Part shown: positions 12,554 through 24,833 of the stretch, piece by piece
How positions within the stretch are numbered: the first letter of the stretch is position 1
Layout: each line of letters begins with the position of its first letter
From: Desarmillaria ectypa
Taxonomy: Eukaryota > Basidiomycota > Agaricomycetes > Agaricales > Physalacriaceae
Assembly (NCBI GenBank): GCA_030407005.1
Contig: JAUDYN010000003.1
Coordinates: 806,001-870,000, forward strand
DNA length: 64,000 nucleotides
Direction: 5' to 3'
The notes under the pieces: model-generated
Told to the model about the DNA's origin: nothing
Database searches by the model: none
Seen by the model: the letters and a program-made list of their open reading frames with translations, nothing else
Translations under genes and position numbers: made by a program

Positions 12554-13899
12554 ATGTCCGTGAGCCCTTGGATCCTCTGGAGTGCACTCTCCCATACTGC
12601 CAGGTAACGTCTCTTCTGCCGAACTGAACATTTCTAAACCATTTTCGTGTTAGGCTTTCCACCGCCCTTCAGATTCTCATATTTCTTCCTCTCACGTTGG
12701 CGACACTTTCCAAGCCAGCATTTCTATTGCTATCTCTTCTTCTCACCGTGCACGCCGCCATACATGGCACCATGATTCTCTTCTGGGGCTCCCCCGCACT
12801 GTCCCTCTTGCAAGTCCCGATGCACCCGTTCCTGCTCCTGGTGTGCTTCAATGCATTCTCAACGTCCGTTCCCTCGTGGCTCAGCGTTGCCACGTCCGTA
12901 TGGGGCACGATACTAACGTACATGGGCCCGCTTTTCATCGCTTTGGAGGGCCTATCGAGTTTGGTCGTGGTTCAGAAGCTCGGGCAGGAAGGCAAGAAGT
13001 TGGTGGAAGAGGGGGAGATCTATCAGTTTGGATTATTGATAGCTTCTGCTGGCACGTATGTGGCTAGTGCTTGGTGGATTGTAAATGTGCGTTGTTCCTT
13101 TGTGTTGGTGGGAGGGCCTCGTGGTCTGATACACACTCTCTAGGCGTATCCTGCAGCCGCTTCCTCCCCGCTGTCCTCGACTTTCCTTGGAGTTGCTATT
13201 ACCGCATTGCTCTTTCTTACATTCATTGGATTCTTTTTACGGCGGACGAATATCATTGAATCTTCAGGCCTGGCTTTGTTTATGGCGTACAATGTCTGGC
13301 TTTGTGGATTTGACCAAAAGTTGTCTTCGGACCCGTCTTATTCCTAGTATGTCCCATTATATCCTTCGGGGAGTCGACAGTACTGAGTTTCGTGACAGCG
13401 TCCCACTCCTCCCAAACTTGATTCCTCATCTCCAGACCTTGTTAAATTTTGTCACAAACACGCTGCCTAAACCGGTACTGGTTGCCTTGATGTACCGACT
13501 TACTGTATTACAGCTGGCTTCAAAGATCTTGCCAGGTATTGGCGCCGATAGTTGGGACAACGAAGATGGTGTTGATAATGGTTGGGAAGACCGACCAGTG
13601 AGAAAACGGCTCAGAGTGTATATGTCCTTGTGCTAAATCTTTCCTCTAGACGTTGACGTTGACTCGAATACTCTTGACATATCGACAGTTGATTTTTGTG
13701 ACTGTGTACTCTCACCTTCTCTGTGAGTCTTTTCGTGTTTCACTTAGGTACATCACTGATTCGCTGTCCAGTGCTGGATCATTCGTCCCAAGTGTGGTGG
13801 CGCTGGATTAATATCTTTTTCACGCTGGTGATGTGGTCCATCGAACTACTTGTTAGTACTGAAGATGATACGGTTCAGAAAGAATGGAAGGTAGATTAA
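12554..13899 (+). CDS. ICE2: ICE2-family ER membrane protein
   Basis: Polytopic membrane protein, mostly hydrophobic helices from the N-terminus (MSVSPWILWSALSHTARLST, then ILIFLPLTLATL, AFLLLSLLLTVHAAIHG). Diagnostic ICE2 blocks in order are FIALEGLSSLVVVQKLGQ, the loop and helix FGLLIASAGTYVASAWW, IESSGLALFMAYNVWLCGF, and the C-terminal WRWINIFFTLVMWSIELLV. Yeast Ice2 is an ER protein needed for cortical ER inheritance and for channelling neutral lipids into membrane. Several introns, one ending just before 13144. The start MSVSPW has an upstream stop in frame. The gene converges on the MoaE-type gene with only 46 bp between the stop codons. Confidence 0.75.
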
Positions 13900-13945
13900 T
13901 GATCTATGCGATGCTGAATGGTTCATGGTTCCTGTACTTGTTATA

Positions 13946-14627
13946 TCAAGTGTTCGCTTTCCACTCTGCTTCGCTGTCATCCATTCCCTCGTAATATTCT
14001 CTCTTCCAAATCTGTGCCTTTTGCTTCACTTCTTCGAGGATTCTCTCGCATGCTACAAGGGCCTCTTTACGATGGGGAGAGGAAACGGCGATAACTAGAA
14101 AATGAGTAAATGTAGGAATGGACTTGAGGGGACTAGTTTGTACTATACCTATTGAAGGTTCTCCAACGGGAACAACACCGATCCGATGATGAACTGCGCA
14201 ACAAATGAGCGAGTTTTGAGATCCTGGCTGATGTTCCGAACGTGTTAGACTTTTCCGCATGTCTTTAATTATACTGGCCATGGTCTTGATAGCCAATTTT
14301 GAATAAGCTTGATATTCAAGGCGTGTAACGGTTCTCCCTAGCACAGGGATATGCATTTTCAATAGTATCGACGAACTACTACCAACCTTTGAATGAATTT
14401 CGTGTAGTACCTGGACAATACAAGGAGATCAGAGCCAAGCTACGAGTCGACCTTGGCTATACTACCAATGAAAACAGCGGTGGCTCCAGCAGCATCGTCC
14501 CCTACAGATTGGACTATTTTCTGGACGTCCAGGGGCTGTGAAGTTATTGAACAGACCCCACCTGGGACGTCTAGAGCGATGTCGATAGAGGCCTTGGGAG
14601 TTGCCATGCTTGATACCGGGCCGATAG
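13946..14627 (-). CDS. MOCS2B: Molybdopterin synthase catalytic subunit (MoaE/MOCS2B/cnxH)
   Basis: Large subunit of molybdopterin synthase, which moves sulfur from MoaD onto precursor Z to make molybdopterin. The start at 14627 reads MATPKASIDIALDVPGGVCS. Two introns with a 24-nt exon between them rebuild the family motif FIGTTRNSFKGRTVTRLEYQ. Then come AVHHRIGVVPVGEPSI, VIAVSSPHRKEALVACERIL and the C-terminal KQKAQIWKREYYEG, with the conserved Lys residues of the active site. The ending DDSEAEWKANT matches fungal members. The micro-exon lies around 14373-14396. No other cofactor gene is adjacent; presence implies a molybdenum enzyme (nitrate reductase or sulfite oxidase) elsewhere in the genome. 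Confidence 0.92.
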
Positions 14628-14692
14628 TCCGACGCCTTCCTTGACTTCTGACCGGGCACCGAGTCCGCCGCTCGTCCTCTCACGCTCAGGTC

Positions 14693-14700
14693 TATATAAA
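14693..14700 (+). promoter_or_regulatory. TATA-like element before the PsuG-PsuK gene
   Basis: TATATAAA lies 29 bp upstream of the ATG at 14729, in the 101 bp between this gene and the divergent MoaE-type gene. The leader would be very short, so the role is tentative. Confidence 0.35.
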
Positions 14701-14728
14701 CGCATGAACACCGCTCTCTAACAGTACC

Positions 14729-17702
14729 ATGACCATCCTTACTCGTTCCATCTCTGCTTGCCTTTCTCGAGGATCTCCCTTTTCCTCATCATGGTTCAGC
14801 ACAGCAACTTTTGCTCACCGCAATGCTCCTCTGGACATACATCCTGAAGTACAGGAAGCCTTGGCTACAAACAAACCAGTGGTCGCCCTCGAGACAACTC
14901 TAGTCACTCACGGTGTCCCTTATCCAACCAATTACAACCTCGCTTCCGACCTTGAAGACATCGTAAGATCTACAGGTTCCGTCCCTGCCACCATTGGCAT
15001 CATCGGCGGACGCGTCAAAATTGGTCTCGAGAGATCAGAGCTCGAGCGGCTAGCGAATAGGGCGAAGAATCCCTCGGTGGTCAAAGTTTCGCGTAGAGAT
15101 ATCGCTCCTGCAATTGGCGCTCAGATGGACGGAGGTACTACTAAAAGCAAACTACTAGGTTTCGCGGGGGGGCTGAATTATGTGCAGGAACGACTTGTAG
15201 TACCACGTTGATATTCGCTGCCCTGGCAGGAATTAAGGTATGGTCGCCCACTCGCCGTCAATAATAGCTAATTCTTTCTGTAGGTGTTTGCAACGGGAGG
15301 GTAGGCATTTCCCTACTCGGAGGACGAGATCTCATCGTTCTGCAGGCTTGGTGGAGTTCATCGTGGAGGACAAGATTGTACGTTTTTCTCGAGTCACGAA
15401 CAACATAACGCTAACAAACCATCTTACAGCAATGGATATCTCAGCTGACCTCTTTGAGCTTACCCGTTGTCCAGTCGGTCTTGTCTCTTCCGGAGTTAAA
15501 TCTATTCTAGACATTGGAAGGTTTGCGACACGTCCAACACTTGAAGAGAGACTTGTACTGATGAATCATTACAGGACTTTAGAATATCTCGCAAGTCCTG
15601 CTCTCGTTGTAGTTCTTGTCCCCCCACCAATACGTTTTACAGGAAACACTTGGCGTTCCAGTAGTTACGTATGGGAAATCTCGTGAATTCCCCGCATTCT
15701 TCACTCGCTCGAGCGGTTTCCATGTGAGTAAAGGCACCCTTCTGACATATTTAAGGAAGGCCTGATTGATAAAACCAGGTCCCATGGAATGTGGATAACC
15801 CTTCGGCTGCTGCGAAGCTTCTTCGTTCGTGTTCTTCTCTCAGGTCATCACGCTGAGCTCATTATATCTGCTTAGATACACAATGGCAACTCGGTATGGA
15901 CAACGGCATACTCATAGCAGCACCCATACCCGAAGAGCATGAGAAAATGGGATCCTCTATTCAGAAGGCTGTAGACCAGGCTGTTCGCGAGTCTGAAGAG
16001 AATGGTATGAGTAAGAGGGGAAGGGAAGTCACGCCATGGCTTCTTGCACGGATCGTTGAACTGACGGGAGGAGAATCTCTGAATTCGAATGTTGCTCTGC
16101 TCAAGAATACGGCTTTGATAGGTACGGTCTAGGGTGTCTCAAAGTCATCATCCTAATCTCTTGTCTTTCTAGGCGGTCAGATTGCAGTTCAGTATCAGAA
16201 ATTGCTCTCCGAACCTGTAAGAGATTAGAGCTATCTGCAATGAATTACCATAAAATGTGAATCAGACTACACCTGCCCGCTCCTCTGTCAACAAACCGCA
16301 AAAACGATCTTCAAAACACGGCGACCTTTTCGTACCTGCACAGTTGGCAGTTGTGGGGTCATCAGCAATTGACATAACCGCCCAGGCAAGCAAGGGATCA
16401 GACCCAAATCTAGCTACTCACTCTACAGTTCCTGGCAGCATAGAGATGACTCTCGGCGGAGTTGCTCGAAATATCGCTGAGGCATCACATCGTGTAATCC
16501 GCGATTGTAACAGCACGCTCCTTCTCTCGCCTATCGGAGACGACGCATTTGGCAGACTACTTGAAGATGAAACACAATCTATAGGCATGAGGTCTGATGG
16601 CTTGGTGAAAACGAATCTCAAGACGTCTGTCTGCAATATGTTTGTGGACACTGAAGGACATCTTCTGACCGGCGTCGCGGATATGGGGATCACTGAAGCG
16701 TTTGAAGGGACTACTGTGAGACCGTACTTTGGTAGCCTACAGTCCCGCTCACACCATGCCAAAATAGGTCTTGGAGCATTTGCGAAAGCACAAACCCGCT
16801 ATAGTGGCGTTTGATGGTAACTTATCGCGCACGACTATACAGTCAGTGGTGGATTTCTGCTATTCGCAAGGAATAAAGAGTCAGTACTTCAGTCAGTTCT
16901 GACTGCTAGCTATGGATTGACATGTACACATCAGCCTTCTTGTGGGTGGCTACTAAAAACCCCAACTTGCGAGAGCTGACATGGATTCAGTGAGCCAACG
17001 TCGATCACGAAATCGACGGCCATTTTGCCGTCCATACAGGGACTTCTCACAGGGATGGACCCAACAGTTGCCCCGATCACATTCGCATCACCAAATCTCT
17101 TGGAGCTCGCCCAGATATATCGTGTTGCAAGGGAAGAACCTTATGACTTGGTGGCCCATCCCATGTGGTGGAATATCGTGGATAACATGGCATTAGGACA
17201 ACAATATCGTACGGACTTGGAACGACTAGCAAGGAAAACGGTATCAACAGTTGATCCATCGAAAGGAAACCTTTCCTTCCTGGTGGAAAAAGGGATAGCG
17301 AATATGGCTGTCAATCTGCTCCCATTCATACAGCATCTCGTCATCAAGTGCGGAAATCTGGGAGTGATTGTCGCCATGAGGTTGTCTGCCAATCCATCAA
17401 AAGCATTTGCCTGGAAACAAGAAGATGCTCGCAGCGACAGATGCATTGTCGTACAAGGAAAGTCGGGGGAAATGGTTGTGTTGAAACATTTCCCACCGTT
17501 GCCGGTTGACACTATCGCAAACGTCACTGGCGCAGGGGATTCGTTTGTGGGGTCATTTCTGGCGCATTTACTCCGGAGGCCTCTGTTGATGGACGAGCCA
17601 AAACTGCTCGAAGCAAGCATTGACACTGCTCAGCGAGCAGCAGTGTTGACATTAGGAAGCCAGCGGGCTGTGTCCCCAGCGTTGTCAGATATCCAAATAT
17701 AA
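14729..17702 (+). CDS. Bifunctional pseudouridine-5'-phosphate glycosidase / PfkB sugar kinase (PsuG-PsuK fusion)
   Basis: N-terminal half is a PsuG (IndA-like) glycosidase: VVALETTLVTHGVPYPTNYN, TIGIIGGRVKIGL, KVSRRDIAPAIG, then a spliced FATGGLGGVHRGG, MDISADLFELTRCPVGLVSS and GVPVVTYGKSREFPAFFTR. From about 16257 it passes into a PfkB-family kinase: VVGSSAIDITAQ, GGVARNIAEASHRV, LLSPIGDDAFGRLL and the anion-hole/catalytic motif NVTGAGDSFVGSFLAHLL near the C-terminus. Together they phosphorylate pseudouridine and split PsiMP to uracil and ribose-5-phosphate. The first 35 residues are Arg/Ser-rich without acidic residues (MTILTRSISACLSRGSPFSS), a likely mitochondrial presequence. Such fusions are known in fungi and animals. 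More than eight introns. Confidence 0.9.
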
Positions 17703-17717
17703 TATCAAAGGTGTAAC

Positions 17718-20267
17718 TTACCTGCCAGAGAGCTGACCGACGATGACGGTCTCGCGTAAACGGCGCTGTACCTCTTTATCGTAGTTTTTCTGTGCCTTCT
17801 TGGCTTCTTTCATTCGCTTTGTGTGCAGGGCCTGGAATGGACAGTAAGCGAACTTAGTTATCGTGTTCCAAATGAGGGCATACTAATGCTCCGTGCTTGA
17901 GACGAGTGATGGTGTCAGCTGCTTCGCCTTTCGTCATTTTTGAAATCCGTAAAGCCACAAGGTTATCAGCATTGGAGTCAATCTCTTCCGCAGGAAGTTT
18001 GTATCGCTTGGCCACGATAACTTTCTGGCTGTCAGTGGCAGGAGTTTTTCTCCATTGAGCACTTCTCAACAACCTTGATTTGTATGAGGAAGATAAGTGA
18101 GATGACGGAAGCTGGTAATGCGACGTACCCTTTGGCCATCGGTCCACGTACGGCTTTGGCCTTGGCGTATGTATCGCAGGCTTTTATGGCTTCATCTAAA
18201 GACGACGACTTGCATACATTTCGTGCACGCATAAATGGACTTATTTTGAGTTGATAAGCAGTTGTCTTATCCAGGCCCGCCGGGGTAAACATGGCCTTCC
18301 AATACGGTTCTTTTCCCAAGCAAATCAGGCTAGAGAAAACGAGGATCAGCGGAGAAAATACTGACCCGCGTCATCCTCTTTCACCAGCTCTATCTTTATA
18401 TACCCTTTTCCAAGGCATTCGAGAATGAACTTTTCTTTTCCAATAGCGATCCAGGCATTGTTGCTGAGGTTCCTGACATTAGGAGAGTCGGATGGTAACT
18501 TCAGGAAAGAAAGCGGGTCGTTGTAATCAACGTAAGTCACCGTCTCAGGTTTAGGGACGTTTTCTGCAGCATAACCGTAGGAGGTATTCGCATCATTAAC
18601 GCGCCTCTCCATCGACTCTAGACTTTCGTCTGTGTGGGTCAGCATTACGAATAGTACGTATGAAAAGACTACCAACCATTGATATCAATTTCATCGGGGT
18701 CTAAGCCGAAGAGGGAGGGCGTGGAGATGACTCCTGAGATTCGAGTATTGCTATCGACAAAGTCGATAATCCTACAATCTTCCTTTCCTGTTTCAGGAGA
18801 TAATCGCATTCCTCGACCGATCTTTATAATGCCCATGAGTTGCAAAATTATGAGATGCCGCTCTGGCTCACCATCTGAGCAAAAAGATTCCTCGACCGTG
18901 TAGGCCGTACAACCATGACGCAGTCAATATTAGGGATATCAGCACCTTCAGTTAAGATGGCTTTCCGGCAGGAACCATAAGGTTTTGACAAGCTAGGATT
19001 GGGTGAATAGCTTACCACAATTGATGAGAACCGGGAAATTGCCGGCTTTGAATGCGGCAATTAGAGCCTTACGCTCAGGTGCAGGCGTTTTGGCGTATAA
19101 ATATCTCGCGTCGATTCCAAATTGACGGAAGGCTTGTGTCAGAGAGTGAACGTGTGCAACATTGACGCAGAATACAAGAGTGGATTTGCGTATCGCTGGG
19201 AAGGACGAGTGTTAGACACAACCAGTGGAAGAGTTAGTTGGTAAGCGTACCTGCTTTCTCCAGCCAGGTTTGAACAACAAGGGTATTAATCGTTTCTGTG
19301 TTGACAACGTGAGCTAGGCTCGTTGCGTTGAAGTCACCATTCCGAGAGTTGACAGTGACATCGTCGAGATTCATATCCGCCTTAGTAGTTGTGAAGCGCA
19401 CAGGGCAAAGCCTAAGAGCCCATCATCGGCGTCATTAATAAATAGTCTAACACAAATACTCACCATTGATCTTTAATCATAGTCAAAAAGTCCTTGTGGT
19501 AGACAATTTTGTCAAACACAACACCCAGCTTCAAGCCATCGTGACGACTGAATGTTGCAGAGAATCCGATAATGGGGATTTTGTGGTCTGGATCTGCCGC
19601 CGTGGGAAGTGCCTCGGGATGTGGGATACCCGCGTCGAAGTGGGACAAAATACGGCGGTAGCTGGATGAAGCGGCTGTTCATGTTTTTGATTTGATAAAG
19701 AAGTCAAAAATGCACGTACGAAGGTGCTGCTGCGTGGTGTGCTTCATCGATAATGATACCTTTCAGTACTGCTGGTTTGAATTTTTTTATACGTTCGGGT
19801 TGGATGAGTGTCTGGTATGTCGCGATAGTTCTGTGGTGCGGTAAGGTCTATAGAGAACTGGAAAGAATGGAGGAAACTTGCATATCTGCTCTTCCCGATG
19901 CGACGTGCTTGGCGCCCTGCTCGATTTCAACTGACCAGTGAGGAAACAACCGCACGACTTGTTCGGCAGACTGCCTAGCAAGCTCTATGCTGTTCACAAT
20001 GATAAGGGCCTTTTTCCCGTGCCCGTTGATCTGAGGAAGACGAGACAAGAGCGAAATGAACACGGTCGTCTTCCCGGATCCAGTGGGTAGAGATACGCCT
20101 ATCCGTAACGCGCCAGTCGCGAGCGCTCCGACACATTCGTCAATACATTGCTGTTGATACGGTCGAAGAGTGACTGCCGTTGAAAGTCGGCGATGTTGCC
20201 ATGGAATAGCCCATGCACGTTGTACGCCTACTTGGTGGCGCAGGAACTGTAAAAGCATAGCAGTCAC
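17718..20267 (-). CDS. IRC3: Mitochondrial DEAD/DEAH-box helicase, IRC3-like
   Basis: SF2 helicase of the Irc3 type, which in yeast maintains mitochondrial DNA. The N-terminus ([20 protein letters not shown] and following) looks like a presequence. Domain 1 has LRPYQQQCI, Walker [34 protein letters not shown] (DEAH box) and [13 protein letters not shown]. Domain 2 has [39 protein letters not shown] and [20 protein letters not shown] (motif VI). The C-terminal extension (about 17718-18660) contains [14 protein letters not shown] and lysine-rich helices ending VGQLSGR. About ten introns. The stop TAA at 17718-17720 is 15 bp from the stop of the convergent PsuG-PsuK gene. Confidence 0.88.
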
Positions 20268-20500
20268 GTACTATAGTTACAACATGGCGGTATGATGCTA
20301 AAATGTGATCTATCTGAACAGGAATTTCAAATCTCAGTTTCAGTCAGGGATGTAGTGGGCTTTTTATCCGCGATGCATTCTGTACTAGGTCTTTTATAGG
20401 GTAGCCACAGCGCAGTAATTGAATAAAAAGGTGTAAGTCTAACAGCAAAGAAAATCGTGAAGGATGCGAGTATAAACAATGTGCTATTCCATTAAACCAT

Positions 20501-21869
20501 TTAACCAGATCCTGATACAACTCATTAAAGACGATAACGTAGAACAGACAATGAAACTTACCTCCAGAGTAGACCTTGCCGAACATGACTTCTTGGAGCT
20601 TGTCATATAGAGACAGCACACCAGCACCAGCAACACCACGGAGAATGTTAGCACCGGCACCCTTGAATAGGGACTTGACGCCCTCCTTGGCGACAATCTA
20701 CAAAGATAAATGAGATACTGAAAGCGAATGTATGAAGACGATTTTACCTGAGAACCAGCATCGAACATTGACTTGTAGTTAACGCCAGATCCAGAAGTCA
20801 TCATCATACGACGACTACGGCCATGTGAATACTTCCGCCCGTACAAGGGAAAAGGTTAGGAACATACCGGATGGTATCGAGAGGGTAGGAAGCGAGACCA
20901 GCACCGACAGTGACACCCCAACCAAGACCGAACGACGCCAAGAAGGAACCCTCAAGAGGACCGACGAGAACAACGGGTTCTGCAAGACATTGTAAAGACA
21001 ACGAGCAGACCAAAAAAAAAAAACCATCCACTTACTGAGTGAATCGTAGACACCAAAGTAGAGACCACGGTAGACGATAATACCAACAACGGAAGGGACG
21101 AAGCCACGGTAGAGACCGGCGATACCATCCGAAGCCAAAGTTTTCTTGTACACGTCAACAAGACCGTTGAACTGACGGTCTCCTCCACCCTTGGCAGATT
21201 TGGCATCATTGGCAAGACGGGTACGGGCGTAGTCCAAAGAGTAGACGAAGAGGAGGGAAGAGGCACCAGCGGCACCACCAGAAGCGACATTGCCAGCGAA
21301 CCACTTCCAGTAACCTTCGTTTTTCTTGAAACCGAACAAAGCCTTGAAGTAATCCTCTAGGGTAATATATGAGTGTCATGACAAGCAGAGGAAAAGGATA
21401 AACGAACTGAAGGCGAAGTTCAGAGCCTGGGTAGGGAAATACCGGATGACGTTGGCGGTGTTTCCTCTCCACAAGGACAAGAGGCCTTCGTCAGCGTAGG
21501 TACGCTTGAAGGCATCGGTAACACCCTTATAAGGAGTAGCAAGACGACCTTGCTTGATCTGAAAGAAAACGGAACCTTTAGCTAATGAACGCGAGCACGG
21601 GACATAAAATTTACCATTTCATCCTGGTTCTGGACCAGCAGTTTAATCCGCTCAATTGGTGCAGCGCTGGTCTTGGCAACAGCCTAGAAAGTCTTCTTGA
21701 GTACTATGTATAAGAATACAAGGCAGAATAGCTGCTTACAGCGGAGACACCACCCATAAGGAAATCGACTGTGGATTGTGACGATGAGGGGGCATAGCCT
21801 AAAGAACAAATACGATAGCGACGGACCAGCGAATTCCTTGGGCGTCTTGCCCTTCTTCACGTCAGACAT
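20501..21869 (-). CDS. AAC: Mitochondrial ADP/ATP carrier
   Basis: Exchanges cytosolic ADP for matrix ATP across the inner membrane. The product starts [20 protein letters not shown] and has three mitochondrial-carrier repeats: [32 protein letters not shown] and [25 protein letters not shown] is the diagnostic nucleotide-carrier signature and is split by an intron. Six short introns interrupt the gene. The last intron (20512-20569) leaves an 11-nt terminal exon (20501-20511) so that the protein ends GKVYSGGSG, the usual family ending. Reading through that intron would add some 70 unrelated residues, which is rejected. Length after splicing is normal (about 310 aa). Confidence 0.96.
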
Positions 21870-22192
21870 TTTTGAAGAGAGGAGAAATGGGAGACTGAGT
21901 GGGGATGAAGGTGGTTGGAAGGAGAGAGGATCGAAAAAAGTTGCCGGTGAAAAAGCTTTTCGGAATCGTTCGGATCGTTTTGATCTCCGCTCGAATCCGA
22001 CTTCCGTGCTGGCGGCACCAGAGCCAAACGGTTGTTATTATTACTCTTCGTGCACGAGGAGAACGGAAGTATACGCGTACCAATCACTAGTTAAGCTTAA
22101 AACTATTGCATTACATGTACTACGGATGCCAATGAAATCAGAAATGGGATGCTAAGACAATGTGTAAGATATGAAATTATACGTACAAAATG
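21870..22192. other. Intergenic: AAC promoter and SIZ 3' flank
   Basis: This 323 bp stretch lies between the AAC start and the SUMO ligase stop. It should contain the AAC promoter and 5' UTR. No further gene was seen; antisense frames here show no family resemblance. Confidence 0.5.
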
Positions 22193-24710
22193 TCATGACC
22201 ACGGTCGACTGCTGCTCGAGCTCCCGGTTACCCTCGAGATATAAGACGATGGCGGGTGTCCTGACGTGGACGGGAGCCTATCTCGATCTAAGTACCCGTT
22301 ACCATAGACAGGTGCGGAGTGATGACCTGTACTCGAGTAGAATGTTCCAAAGCGACCACCGCCGCCATCACTTACGGCTTGGACAGGAGGATGATACTGG
22401 TGAGGGGATTGGTGGACCCTAATATAGTCCCGATCAATCGGTGTGAGGGGTACGGGCACGGCCCGGTCATTTTCCGTCCGCCCTTTCTTCCATATAGGCT
22501 CCGTCGGCGACACCGATGTCAGTTCGGCGTCCGCTGCCTTCCGTTTCCCAGCTGTTTTGCTCTGAGGAATCTCATCGTCAGAGTCATCTAGCGTCAAATC
22601 GATGACTGAAGCAGCTTGGGACTGAGTTGCCGAAGGGGGTGGTACTGTGGTGGCTTGGCTGCCCGACAATGAGGGGCTTGAAGAGTTTCCAAACGAAACA
22701 GAGAGCTCGCGCTTAACCCTGCCTTCGTCTTCATCGTCTGAATCCAGAATTACAATCTCGGAGGGATGACGCTTCGGCTTGTCTTCTGGACCTGCAAGAG
22801 GTTTGCCATTTGGTTGAGATAAACTTTTGATGGCAGACAGAGGTTTGCGAGGTGTCGATACAATAGAGGGCTTGTCAGGAGGATGTCTTGCCTTCCAGGA
22901 AGCAGAGCCATATTTCGAGTCAGCTGTATGCCATTCTCCGTCAGCCTCAACGAAAACATCATCTACACTGTCAGGACATTGATGCAGAATATCATCAAAG
23001 TAGCTGCAAGTAATACGGTCAGCCGCTGAAGGGTTCCAAAGAAATGCCATGTACCCATCAACAATGAGGTCTTTGTGATCAAGAGCCTTCTCGCAAACGG
23101 GGCATAACCACGTCGTCGTCTGCTCCATCATGGAGAACCAAGAGGTAGCATCGAAACACTGGGGATGTACGCATTTGGAAGACCGACAAGGTGTTTGCAC
23201 TCTCATGAAGCTCAACTACGAAAAGAAGGTATGAAGTGAATAGTAAACAAGGACTACATCACTCACCGGACACTTCAAAGACATTTTCTGAGGACCGACG
23301 ATAATGTCATCGTCATCTGACATCGATGCCTTCACTGCTCAAAGGTTTAAAAAAGTTTATAAAACACATGAATGACGAACTCTTTGCTTGGACATCTCTT
23401 GCTTCAGTGTAGCTCGTTCGTACAAGCCTATCCACCAACGATTCCACCGACGTAGTCCGTACAAGCATGACAACAAGATAGAATTTCTGTTAAACTAGAG
23501 TCAGCTCAGCCTTTGGGGGTGCAAAGTGCATATCACTTACTTTGGACTGGACAGGTTGTTGGCTGTTCACATAGACCATCTCGACTTTGTTCGACGAGAG
23601 ACCCAACCTAACGTATTTGCCCAAGTCGGGCGGTGGGGCTGTTCCCGGTTTCTTCTTTAAACCTTTAAGACTGGCCGTCACTTGGACGTTGTTGACACGA
23701 ACTTCGCACGTCGGCGGAAACTCTATAAGACAAGGAGCAGTATTGTTACGGAATGTGGGGTTAGGAGAATAAAATGTGGAGGAGGTGCAGTACAGGCGTA
23801 GTTCATATTTCGGGCTGCGCATACAGTCAGAGAACCGAGCGCAGAGTAGTGACAAATTGAGATCACCTATGGGACTTTAGCTTAGCGATCTGATCATTGG
23901 TCAAGGCAAACATGACGTTTTGCTGCCGACGATCCGTGGAACTGTTCGATTCTATTCAAGCCAATGAGACTCGAGAAACGATCCGTGGATAAGGGGGTTT
24001 ACCTGGGCATTCGACTACGGATGATACAACTTGATCAATCTCAAAAAACGGGGAATCCTTGAAGCGTAATACTGGAACAGAAGTGGTGAGGAACAAGATT
24101 GCAGTGAATATCGAAGAGCAGACCTGGTTTCGATGTAAGTGGCTTTGGAGGCGCCGATGTGGAAGGAAGCGAACTAGAGGGTTTGCGAGGAGTATACGGG
24201 TCGTAATGGCCATTTACTAGGCCATTGTGAGTAGGATATGTGGCTGCCTTCATAGTATGTACGGTATTGGCTGTGAGAGGGGACGCGCTTGAAGTTGATG
24301 GCCGGGCTGGCGAATAACTGAAACTGAATCAGCAAGAGTAACGCCACAAAGGCGTGCCAACCACGCCAAAAACACGGTGACAGAACGCGAAAAACGACTT
24401 ACACGCCGTAAGTCCGCACTTGGTGTAAAATGGACCGAGCCTTGACCCACTTGTCCAAGTAGTTTTGCGCCTGCCAGTTATCCAGCGTGGACACAATGCG
24501 ATCGATAATTTCTTGTTTTTTACCGGTCCTTGGTAGGTATACACCGCACTCGTCGTTCAGGCCAGCGAGGATCTGCTTCAGTTTGTCGACTGTGTTGTGC
24601 TTGACATTGTGCCGGAGAAGCTGTGATATTGGCGTCAAGGGATGGAGTCGTACGCGGAGAAAGGCAGAAAGACGTACATCAAAATCTGCCCATGGGTCGG
24701 CGCTAGCCAT
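22193..24710 (-). CDS. SIZ1: SIZ/PIAS-type SUMO E3 ligase
   Basis: Nuclear E3 that helps Ubc9 attach SUMO to targets. Order of domains: an N-terminal SAP-like helix pair (LLRHNVKHNTVDKLKQILAG, GVYLPRTGKKQEIIDRIVS); a PINIT domain (KDSPFFEIDQVV, YELRLYCTSST, IEFPPTCEVRVNNVQVTASL, KVEMVYVNSQ); and the SP-RING zinc finger with CRSSKCVHPQCFDATSW and TTTWLCPVCEKAL. It is followed by YMAFLWNPSAADRITC, then a long disordered tail with a SUMO-interacting motif ASVIDLTLDDSDDE and a second acidic patch EIVILDSDDEDEG. The first exon is only 11 codons. The gene is divergent from the EED-like gene with 123 bp between starts. Both are chromatin/nuclear regulators, but co-regulation is not shown. Confidence 0.9.
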
Positions 24711-24833
24711 TCAAAATGGAATTGAGAATGTCAAGGAGCAAGAGGTGGCAAGGGACTGACTCGCCGACCACTGGGACTTTGAGCGTCAGAGACCGATGAA
24801 ATGTAAACACGACCAAAGTCCGTCCTCCCTCTA

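Noticed and set aside
20344..20500. C-terminal extension of the ADP/ATP carrier by read-through
   Set aside because: The added residues are unrelated to any carrier; removing 20512-20569 gives the standard SGGSG ending.
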